Positions 1 to 6,186 of a stretch of 13,826 nt of DNA are shown here, in pieces. The DNA comes from Desulfobacteraceae bacterium (lineage in GTDB: Bacteria; Desulfobacterota; Desulfobacteria; Desulfobacterales; Desulfobacteraceae): NCBI GenBank assembly GCA_022712835.1, contig JAFLJU010000096.1:1-13826 (forward strand). Reading direction: 5' to 3'. The stretch's first letter is position 1. Each line of letters begins with the position of its first letter. Below the pieces are notes generated by a model that saw only the letters and a program-made list of their open reading frames with translations, searched no databases and had not been told where the DNA came from. A program made the position numbers and the translations under genes.

Positions 1-630
1 CCGGGGATTTTTAGAGATGATAATGACCATTTTACGTTGGTTGAACAGGGTCATGCAAGATTCAATGACCTGGGAAGCAATATAGCTTGTGGCCACGGAG
101 TAGAGAATCAGATCCGTTTCCATGGTGCCGAAACTGAAGAGAAAGAGAACAACGCTGAAGAAAAAATTATAGGTCCCGATACGGATACCCAATTTTTGGT
201 TGAGCAGGATGGAGATGATGTCATTGCCTCCGGAAGATCCAAGGGATCTGAAAACCATACCGGCACCTGCGCCAAAGACTATGCCGCCGGCCAGGGCAGC
301 CAGCCAGGGATCCGCTATTTCAATCTTGAAATTGGTAAGATCAAGGGTAATTGTCAGAACAATCATCCCGTAAAGGCTGTAATACAAAAATCGTTTGCTG
401 ATAAATTTCCAGCCAATAATAAAGACGGGAATATTTAAGAGCAGAAACCACACCCCCGGGCTAAATGCGCCGGAATAATAGAGCAGTAAAATACTCAGAC
501 CTGAAAACCCGCCGATTATCATTCCGTGGGGAATGATAATGGATTTAAGCCCCACGGCAAGGATGAAACTGCCCAGGGTGATCAGGAACAGGTTCCAGGG
601 AATCGAATAGGTGATATCTTGAAATTTCAT
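1..630 (-). CDS. YitT family (DUF161) membrane protein, 3' end cut by window edge
   Basis: Reading the minus strand from the ATG at 630 gives 210 codons with no stop before the window edge. The protein begins MKFQDITYSIPWNLFLITLG and has five or six hydrophobic segments: roughly residues 10-32, 38-52, 58-75, 80-97, 105-125 and 145-165. Between the last two is the motif GSSGGNDIISILLNQKLGIR, which matches the conserved GGTD-type signature of the DUF161/YitT family. These are integral inner-membrane proteins of poorly known function, sometimes proposed as transporters. The family usually ends in a soluble DUF2179 domain; the part seen (VIIISKNPR) is at its beginning, so perhaps 70-80 residues are missing. 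GAGGA lies 7 nt upstream of the ATG and supports this start. The gene follows the helicase on the same strand after about 100 bp. Family assignment is fairly secure; function is not known. Confidence 0.88.
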   Translation of the reverse strand, partial: MKFQDITYSIPWNLFLITLGSFILAVGLKSIIIPHGMIIGGFSGLSILLLYYSGAFSPGVWFLLLNIPVFIIGWKFISKRFLYYSLYGMIVLTITLDLTNFKIEIADPWLAALAGGIVFGAGAGMVFRSLGSSGGNDIISILLNQKLGIRIGTYNFFFSVVLFLFSFGTMETDLILYSVATSYIASQVIESCMTLFNQRKMVIIISKNPR

Positions 631-631
631 A

Positions 632-640
632 GGTTGTCCT
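632..640 (-). promoter_or_regulatory. Ribosome binding site of the YitT gene
   Basis: On the minus strand the sequence reads GAGGACAACCTATG, placing GAGGA 7 nt before the ATG at 630. It fixes the start of the left-edge gene. A TATACT hexamer at 667-672 (minus) could be its -10 box, but no good -35 box is seen at the right distance. Confidence 0.6.
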
Positions 641-710
641 CAATTTTCAAAAAAGGTATTTCTAATAGTATAAAGAGAAAAGAAAAACAAGTTATTTTTA
701 TCGAGATTTC

Positions 711-743
711 AAAAAAAAGCAAGCCCTGGGGGTTTATTCCCAG
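711..743 (-). terminator. Possible weak terminator after the helicase gene
   Basis: Across the helicase stop codon the minus strand reads CTGGG, an AT-rich loop, then CCCAG. A few bases later comes a run of eight T (711-718). The stem is only 5 bp and is separated from the T run by about 7 nt, so this would be an inefficient terminator at best. Readthrough into the YitT gene is possible. Confidence 0.3.
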
Positions 744-3238
744 AAAGTATTGAGGATTTCTTCTAACTGCCGGCAATTGGAAATTGTCTCATAGGGGTGC
801 CATTCGTCGGGGAACAGCTCTTTATAATCCTTCCGGGTAAACCGCTCATCAATGAGTATCACAACCCCACGGTCTGTTTTTGTCCGGATGAGTCGGCCCG
901 TGGCCTGCATGACCCGATTGAATCCGGGCATCTGGTAGGCAGTGAAAAATCCGTCTTCATTGCACGCTTCATAGTAAGCCCGGATCTGGTCCTGTTCCGG
1001 ACAGATCTGGGGCAGCCCTACCCCCACCACAATCACCCCGATGAGGCGGGTGCCTTCCAGGTCAATTCCTTCACCAAAGATGCCCCCCATCACCGCAAAT
1101 CCCGTGACCTGGCTTTCAAGGGTAAATTGATCCAGAAATTTTTCGCGCTCGTCTTCGGCCATCTGGGGCGCCTGAACCTGGATATCCCCCACCTGGCACT
1201 CCTGCTCAATGATCTCAACCACCTGGTTCATGTAAGCATAGGAAGGGAAGAAAACCATATAATTTCCTTTTTTGACCGCCACGGTTTGGGTGATAACCCT
1301 GGCCACCTCCTTGAAAGAACTTTGCCTTGCCCGATAGGTAGTCTGGATACCGTGGTGGATCAAAAGTTTAAAATTCTCCTTTGGGAAAGGGGAGGGCAAT
1401 ACAATGGAATAGGGGACAATATCATCGGATTTTTTGACTGTTGGTGTGCTGTGGATTTTGGAATCAATACCGATTGATTTGCCGTTATCGCCAAAGAGGA
1501 TGGCCTGGTAATAGGGAGTGGGGAAAAATGTGGCTGAAAACAGTATGGCAGAAGCACTCCTTTGAATCAGCCGGGAAAAAATCCGGGAAGGGTCCATGCA
1601 GAACAACCTTGTTGTGATATCCCCATCACTTTTTCTTTCAATGAAAAATTGGTAATGGCTGTCAAACAACCGGGCAATGGTTGAAAAATCGGTTGCCTTA
1701 AAATAAAAATCAATCAGCTCGCCCCGTATGGGGGAATTTTGGTGGCTGTCCAGCCAAAGATCCGCTTGGGTCACAAATTGTTCGATAGCCTTCATAAAGG
1801 GGGCTGGTAATTGGGATAATGATTTGAAATTCGGGTTATGGGCACCAGACGGATACCGATCAAAAGTCGGGTCAGAAGTCGGGTCAGAAATCAGATCCCT
1901 CCCGCGAAGTTCCCTTGTTTTGAGCCGGGAAACTTCTTTGTTCATCGCAACCAGACAGGCGGATAGGGCGGGTATATTTTCCCGGACAAGCTTCTGGGTT
2001 TTAAGGATATCTGATTTTAACAGATCTGCCGAATACATGGACCGCAACCGGTCGGGCAGATTATGGGCCTCATCAATGAGAAAAGTGATTTTGAAGGTGT
2101 CCCGGTCAAAATATCGTTTCAGATAGACCCGGGGGTCAAAGGCATAGTTCAGGTCACAGACAATGACATCACAGACAAGGGAAATGTCCAGGGAAAATTC
2201 AAAAGGACAGATCTGGTAAGTCTGTCCAATGGTTTCGATCAGGGCCTGGTCAAAAATATCATGTTTGCCCATCTCCCCCATGGCCCGGTTGAGTTTGGTG
2301 AAATAGGCCTGGGCATAGAGACAGGTTTCCATGTCACAAGGGGTGTCCGGGGTAAAACAGATTTTTTGTTTGGCCGTTAAGATCACCGTTTTGAGCCTGG
2401 CACCCTGGCCACCGATATCCTTGAGTGCCTTGTGGGCCACGGTTCTGCCAAGGGTTTTGGCAGTGAGATAAAATATCTTGTCAATCTGCCCCATGCCAAG
2501 GGATTTTATGGCGGGAAAAAGGGTGGCAATGGTTTTGCCTGTGCCCGTGGGGGCTCTGGCAAAAAGGATCTTTTTGTTTTTGATGATTTTATACACAGCT
2601 TCAGATAGCTCCCGCTGGCCTTCCCTGAAACCTTCATAGGGAAATTTCATGGTATCGATGGATCGATTCCGGATAAAGGTCCAGTTCGCACGGTTTTCAA
2701 GTTGTGCGATATAGGTTGAAACTATTTCATCAAAAAAAAGTTTCAGCGCTTGGGCGGTATGGTTTTTTTTCTGTTGGGCCATTTTCTTTGACAAGGGGTG
2801 GACATAGGTGAGCTGAAGATCAATTGTTTCAAGATTTTTCTCTTTTACAATCATATACCCATAGCATTTGAGTTGGGCTATGTGAGCTGCCTTTGGGTGT
2901 TGGCACAAAAAATCCGGGTCCTGTCTTGTGGTCTTGATCTCTTCCACTATAACCTGATTTCCGGATAGTATCATCCCGTCTATTCGTCCAAAAATATCCA
3001 GGGAAAAACGATCATGGTCCACCCGGATGGAAACGGGCACTTCCTTTTCATACTCCTTGGGCCGCATGGCCTGGATCCTTGAATGTTCTTGGATACCAAC
3101 AATCCCCCTTGTTCTGCTGACAAAGGCCTGGGAAAGGTTTTGTTTTTGACCCGTCGTTGCTATCAAATCCCTTACAGAAACCCTGAATATTTCTTTTCCG
3201 GTCATTGCCTGCTCATTTCTTTTGATGTTTCTACTCAA
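734..3238 (-). CDS. Rad3/XPD-type Fe-S DNA helicase with N-terminal PD-(D/E)XK-like nuclease domain
   Basis: This 834-residue protein is a superfamily 2 helicase of the DinG/XPD/Rad3 group, expected to unwind DNA 5'-3' during repair or processing of branched DNA. Visible motifs: Walker A APTGTGKT (229-236); four cysteines C294, C301, C306 and C344 placed as in XPD Fe-S domains, the last in CPFEFSLD; DEAH box LIDEAH (387-392); and motif VI QATGRLIR (778-785). Upstream, residues 80-130 show GRIDG (D87), VEEIKTT (E100, K102) and a HIAQLKCYGY segment. That is the order of a RecB/Cas4-like PD-(D/E)XK nuclease site. Helicases of this layout occur in many bacteria, usually annotated as ATP-dependent DNA helicase. 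The listed start is TTG at 3238, with AGGGGA immediately before it, which is too close to be ideal. The ATG at 3205 (residue 12, MTGKE) is an equally plausible start. Residues 450-457 carry a short SDPTSDPT repeat. Helicase assignment is secure; nuclease activity is inferred from motifs. Confidence 0.92.
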   Translation of the reverse strand: MSRNIKRNEQAMTGKEIFRVSVRDLIATTGQKQNLSQAFVSRTRGIVGIQEHSRIQAMRPKEYEKEVPVSIRVDHDRFSLDIFGRIDGMILSGNQVIVEEIKTTRQDPDFLCQHPKAAHIAQLKCYGYMIVKEKNLETIDLQLTYVHPLSKKMAQQKKNHTAQALKLFFDEIVSTYIAQLENRANWTFIRNRSIDTMKFPYEGFREGQRELSEAVYKIIKNKKILFARAPTGTGKTIATLFPAIKSLGMGQIDKIFYLTAKTLGRTVAHKALKDIGGQGARLKTVILTAKQKICFTPDTPCDMETCLYAQAYFTKLNRAMGEMGKHDIFDQALIETIGQTYQICPFEFSLDISLVCDVIVCDLNYAFDPRVYLKRYFDRDTFKITFLIDEAHNLPDRLRSMYSADLLKSDILKTQKLVRENIPALSACLVAMNKEVSRLKTRELRGRDLISDPTSDPTFDRYPSGAHNPNFKSLSQLPAPFMKAIEQFVTQADLWLDSHQNSPIRGELIDFYFKATDFSTIARLFDSHYQFFIERKSDGDITTRLFCMDPSRIFSRLIQRSASAILFSATFFPTPYYQAILFGDNGKSIGIDSKIHSTPTVKKSDDIVPYSIVLPSPFPKENFKLLIHHGIQTTYRARQSSFKEVARVITQTVAVKKGNYMVFFPSYAYMNQVVEIIEQECQVGDIQVQAPQMAEDEREKFLDQFTLESQVTGFAVMGGIFGEGIDLEGTRLIGVIVVGVGLPQICPEQDQIRAYYEACNEDGFFTAYQMPGFNRVMQATGRLIRTKTDRGVVILIDERFTRKDYKELFPDEWHPYETISNCRQLEEILNTFWE

Positions 3239-3272
3239 TCCCCTAGGTTTATCCGAATTGTTTATATCAGGT

Positions 3273-3300
3273 TTTATACCCCCATGAAAAGGTCAAACAA
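3273..3300 (-). promoter_or_regulatory. Candidate sigma-70 promoter of the helicase gene
   Basis: On the minus strand TTGTTT (3300-3295) and TATAAA (3278-3273) are 16 bp apart, about 35 bp before the TTG start and 68 bp before the alternative ATG. The -35 box is a weak match. No experimental support; judged from hexamers alone. Confidence 0.35.
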
Positions 3301-3366
3301 GCAAGAGTCGAAAGATTATCCGCGGTCATTATGCAAGATATGGATGGCTTTTTTTATGGATTTGTG

Positions 3367-3387
3367 CTTAAGTGAACTTCACTTGAG
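3367..3387. promoter_or_regulatory. 21-bp near-perfect palindrome, possible operator
   Basis: The core AAGTGAACTTCACTT (3370-3384) is a perfect 7+1+7 inverted repeat. It extends to 10+1+10 with one mismatch. It sits in the divergent intergenic region between the helicase and the sigma-54 activator, about 55 bp upstream of a TATAAT hexamer. Symmetry and position fit a dimeric regulator binding site. There is no T run after it, so it is not a normal terminator. Which protein would bind is unknown. Confidence 0.45.
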
Positions 3388-3441
3388 ATCACTTCCATAG
3401 TATGGTTGTCCCCTGTATCTTAATGTGCATAAATATATTTA

Positions 3442-3447
3442 TATAAT
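3442..3447 (+). promoter_or_regulatory. Candidate -10 box for the response regulator gene
   Basis: TATAAT is a perfect -10 hexamer 74 bp upstream of the ATG at 3522. The sequence 17-18 bp upstream (CTTAAT / TCTTAA) is a poor -35 box, so the promoter may need an activator or may be weak. The nearby palindrome at 3367-3387 could serve such control. Confidence 0.4.
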
Positions 3448-3521
3448 GCGTTTTTTGTTCACCGACAGTTTTTGGTAAAGGAAACAAGTTTGTTTTTTTC
3501 TTGAAAATCAAATGATTTTAA

Positions 3522-4937
3522 ATGGATAAAACCAGTATGCCCAAAGTGCTGATTATAGATGATGACGAGCAGATTTGTAAATTTTTGACCCAGGTTTTTA
3601 GCAAAACTGGGGGTCAAACTTTATTTAAACATACCTTGAAAGAGGGACTGGCAACTATCTTTTCTGATAATATAGATATTGTCTTTTTAGATGTGAATCT
3701 TCCGGATGGCAATGGGCTGGAAGCCATAGAAATTATAAAACAACGTTCTGATGCACCGGAAATAATTATTATCACAGGGGATGGAAATGTTGACGGCGCA
3801 GAAATTGCGATGCGATCCAAAGCATGGGATTATATCTCAAAAGAAGGGTCCTATAAAGATTTTAAATTCGCATTGGACAGGGCATTTGAGTATCGGAAAC
3901 AAAAACAATTCAACCAGCTGAAAAAAATGATTAAAAGAGATACGATTATTGGTGAGAGCCGATTGATATCAACCTGCTTTGATGAGGTTGCAAAGGCTGC
4001 AAACAGTGATATCCCCGTATTGATTACCGGGGAAACAGGAACCGGCAAAGAGCTTTTTTCAAGGGCGATTCATACCAACAGCAATAGATCACATGCAGGG
4101 TTTGTCGTTGTTGATTGTGCCGCGTTACCGGAACATCTTGTGGAAAGCACCCTTTTTGGTCATACAAAAGGGGCCTTCACGGGAGCTGATTCTGACAAGC
4201 CGGGATTAATGAAAATGGCGGATAAAGGGACGCTGTTTTTAGATGAGATCGGTGAACTTCCCTTGATTGTTCAGAAAAAATTTCTTCGGGTGCTTCAGGA
4301 AAAAGAATTCAGACCCGTGGGTGGTTCAAAAGAAATTAAAAGCGATTTCAGGTTGATCTGTGCAACCCATCGTGATTTGCCTGGGATGGTGAAAGAAAAA
4401 AAATTCAGAGAAGATCTATATTTTAGAATATTTTCGATGAATATTCAGTTGCCGCCTTTGAAGGATCGCGAAGATGATGCAGCGGCCCTTGCTCAATATC
4501 AGCTCACTCAAAAAAAAGAGTTTTCCAAAGATTCATGCACCATGTCACCGGAATTCTTAGAAGAGATTCTATTGTACGAATGGCCGGGAAATGTCAGAGA
4601 ATTGATGACTACAATTGATTTGGTTTGCAGTGATGTCGGTGCTGGCAGTACACTTTTCCCCCATCATCTGCCTGGTCATATCCGGGCATTTAATATTAGA
4701 AATAAATTTAGTTTCCCGGATCAGGGTGATCCAACAACAAAAAATTTATCTCCAGGCCTTAAAAAGGCCGGTAAAGAGCTAACATTCAAAGCCTATATTG
4801 AACAAAAAAAATATGATTACCTACAGGCATTATTGTCTGCTGCCAAGGGCGATATAAACGAATCCTGCCGGCGTTCCGGCCTTTCAAGAAGCCAACTTTA
4901 CCGTCTTTTGCGGCAGCATGATATAAAAATCAATTAA
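3522..4937 (+). CDS. NtrC-family sigma-54-dependent response regulator
   Basis: This 471-residue protein has the three standard parts of an enhancer-binding activator. The receiver domain (7-125) has acidic residues D13-D15, phospho-acceptor D57 in FLDVNLPDG, T85 and K107. The AAA+ domain (140-375) has Walker A GETGTGKE (170-177), the sigma-54 contact loop GAFTGA (217-222), Walker B FLDE (D241, E242) and arginines in FREDLYFR (296-302). The C-terminal Fis-type helix-turn-helix (about 440-468) contains SCRRSGLSRSQLYRLL. Once phosphorylated by a histidine kinase, such proteins hydrolyse ATP to open sigma-54 promoters. No partner kinase is next to it. Start is uncertain: neither ATG 3522 nor ATG 3540 (MPKVLIIDDD) has a good ribosome site. 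The gene lies directly upstream of a -24/-12 promoter and tandem candidate binding sites, so the chemotaxis operon is its likely target. Family assignment is very secure; target is inferred. Confidence 0.95.
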   Translation: MDKTSMPKVLIIDDDEQICKFLTQVFSKTGGQTLFKHTLKEGLATIFSDNIDIVFLDVNLPDGNGLEAIEIIKQRSDAPEIIIITGDGNVDGAEIAMRSKAWDYISKEGSYKDFKFALDRAFEYRKQKQFNQLKKMIKRDTIIGESRLISTCFDEVAKAANSDIPVLITGETGTGKELFSRAIHTNSNRSHAGFVVVDCAALPEHLVESTLFGHTKGAFTGADSDKPGLMKMADKGTLFLDEIGELPLIVQKKFLRVLQEKEFRPVGGSKEIKSDFRLICATHRDLPGMVKEKKFREDLYFRIFSMNIQLPPLKDREDDAAALAQYQLTQKKEFSKDSCTMSPEFLEEILLYEWPGNVRELMTTIDLVCSDVGAGSTLFPHHLPGHIRAFNIRNKFSFPDQGDPTTKNLSPGLKKAGKELTFKAYIEQKKYDYLQALLSAAKGDINESCRRSGLSRSQLYRLLRQHDIKIN

Positions 4938-4942
4938 ATTTT

Positions 4943-4976
4943 GTCCTATTTTTGCGACTGTCTTATTTTTGCGACA
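4943..4976. promoter_or_regulatory. Tandem upstream activator sites (UAS)
   Basis: Two copies of GTCYTATTTTTGCGAC occur with a 17-bp period (4943-4958 and 4960-4975). The second copy reads TGTCTTATTTTTGCGACA, a TGTC-N10-GACA inverted repeat. The first is the same except that it ends in GACT. The pair starts 6 bp after the activator stop codon and lies about 155-185 bp upstream of the -24 element. That is the usual distance for enhancer sites of NtrC-type activators. Being adjacent to the activator gene, it is the natural candidate binding site. This is inference from layout and symmetry. Confidence 0.6.
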
Positions 4977-5126
4977 AATTTAAAAAAACTGTCTATAGCG
5001 ATATGATTTCAGTGAGTTAAAAAATATAAATTTGAAACCATCCCAGATCCTCCCCTTTCTGCGATAAAATTTTAAATTTTTGTTTTCATAACCATCTGAA
5101 ATTTCAATGTTTTTATTTTTCGTTGG

Positions 5127-5143
5127 TTGGCACACAACTTGTA
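5127..5143 (+). promoter_or_regulatory. Sigma-54 (-24/-12) promoter of the chemotaxis operon
   Basis: TTGGCACACAACTTGTA matches the sigma-54 consensus YTGGCAC-N5-TTGCW with exact GG-to-GC spacing. The one departure in the core is T for C at the -12 element. Transcription would start near 5154, about 50-60 nt before the first gene. Tandem TGTC...GACA sites lie upstream and a sigma-54 activator gene lies upstream of those, which supports the call strongly. Confidence 0.78.
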
Positions 5144-5204
5144 ATGTATTTAAAGTTAGTGAAATTAGTGAAATTAGGATAATTATAAAATCTAAATCAA
5201 TGAG

Positions 5205-5597
5205 ATGAAAAAAATTATGAACCTTATACTTTTCGTCCATCAGGACGCTTCCCACAAGGGCACGATTTTTAAACAGCGTATGGAACAAAATTTAAAAGGG
5301 CTTGGGATTGAAACTTTCCAGACGTTTAATGGGTTCAACGCAAGATTGAAACAGGTTTATAATTACGACAAAGAAATTTATGTTTTGCTTGCAGATTCCA
5401 AAGATCGCTTAAAGCAATTAGCATCCCTGCTGGATTTGCTGGAAGGCAAACGCATTCTCCTGATTCTTCCGGATGATTCACACCTTTCAACCGCTGCCGC
5501 ACACCATTTTTTCCCAAGATATTTCACCTATGTAAATGACACCTATGATGATCTTTGTGCGGTAATACTCAAGATGACCAAACAAGAAAAAAAATAA
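5205..5597 (+). CDS. Small pseudo-receiver-like protein, first gene of the chemotaxis operon
   Basis: This 130-residue soluble protein is not recognised with certainty. Its pattern alternates strands and helices: LILFVHQD (7-14), a helix to about 35, IYVLLADS (58-65), a helix, RILLILPDD (82-90) and FTYVND (107-112), then a final helix. The layout resembles a CheY-type receiver with the beta-alpha order kept, but without the paired acidic residues after strand 1 and without a clear phospho-acceptor aspartate or lysine. A non-phosphorylated receiver relative is therefore a fair guess, no more. It lies between the sigma-54 promoter and cheW, with 34 nt to cheW, so it is very likely co-transcribed with the chemotaxis genes. 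The start is either ATG 5205 or ATG 5217; the second has GAGATGA at a usable distance. The C terminus is lysine-rich (KMTKQEKK). Confidence 0.75.
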   Translation: MKKIMNLILFVHQDASHKGTIFKQRMEQNLKGLGIETFQTFNGFNARLKQVYNYDKEIYVLLADSKDRLKQLASLLDLLEGKRILLILPDDSHLSTAAAHHFFPRYFTYVNDTYDDLCAVILKMTKQEKK

Positions 5598-5617
5598 ACA
5601 TAGTTTTAAATAATAAT

Positions 5618-5623
5618 GGAGGA
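5618..5623 (+). promoter_or_regulatory. Strong ribosome binding site of cheW
   Basis: GGAGGA is 8 nt before the ATG at 5632 and fixes the cheW start. It is the best Shine-Dalgarno sequence in the operon, which would suit a coupling protein needed in quantity. Confidence 0.7.
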
Positions 5624-5631
5624 AACTGAAG

Positions 5632-6144
5632 ATGGATCAAATGACAAAAACTATGGACCAGGCAATTAAGGCGACAACCATAAAAACCGGAAAATACCTG
5701 ACCTTTTCACTGGATGAAGAAGAATACGGCATCGGTATACTCAAGGTGAAAGAGATTATCGGCATGATGCCCATCACCTCTGTGCCAAGAACGCCCAAAT
5801 TTGTAAAAGGGGTTGTCAACCTGCGCGGAAAGGTCATCCCGGTGATGGATCTTCGGCTGAAATTTAATATGGTGGAGATTCCCTATACCGATCGAACCTG
5901 TATCATTGTTGTTGAAATTGAGCTGGCAATAAGTACCGTGTTAATCGGCATTGTGGTCGATGCGGTCTCAGAAGTATTGAATATCCAGGAAAACGAAATT
6001 GAAGATACCCCGGCTTTTGGTACGGCATTGGATACGGCATATATCCTGGGCCTGGCAAAAATAAACGGGGGGGTTAAAATTTTGCTGAATATTGACAAGG
6101 TATTGTCAACCGAGGAAATAGATGGCCTGGGAAATATATCGTAA
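5632..6144 (+). CDS. cheW: Chemotaxis coupling protein CheW
   Basis: This 170-residue protein is a single CheW domain (about 20-165) with a short N-terminal tail. Typical segments are KYLTFSLDEEEYGIGILKVKEI (split here as residues 21-42), the PRTPKFVKGVVNLRGKVIPV stretch around 52-72, DLRLKF, IGIVVDAVSEVL, and a C-terminal part with AYILGLAKI. CheW links receptor signalling domains to the P5 domain of CheA in membrane-bound arrays. It precedes cheA by about 42 nt, so the two are co-expressed. The conserved arginine of the NLRGKVIP motif is present. No oddities. It could in principle serve a non-flagellar system, since the window encodes no receptor or flagellar gene. Confidence 0.95.
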   Translation: MDQMTKTMDQAIKATTIKTGKYLTFSLDEEEYGIGILKVKEIIGMMPITSVPRTPKFVKGVVNLRGKVIPVMDLRLKFNMVEIPYTDRTCIIVVEIELAISTVLIGIVVDAVSEVLNIQENEIEDTPAFGTALDTAYILGLAKINGGVKILLNIDKVLSTEEIDGLGNIS

Positions 6145-6186
6145 GTTTTTTATATTCATCTTTAAAAAATTAAAAACAAGGTGTTT

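Noticed and set aside
37..438. Plus-strand ORF of 133 codons
   Set aside because: It lies opposite the YitT-like gene, whose minus-strand translation shows clear membrane segments and a family motif. The plus-strand product is low in hydrophobic order and unrecognisable.
797..1477. Plus-strand ORF of 226 codons
   Set aside because: Antisense to the conserved C-terminal half of the helicase; no ribosome site and no recognisable domain.
1865..1888. Two tandem 12-bp copies inside the helicase gene
   Set aside because: They are in frame (SDPTSDPT) in a likely surface loop; a small repeat expansion without further meaning.
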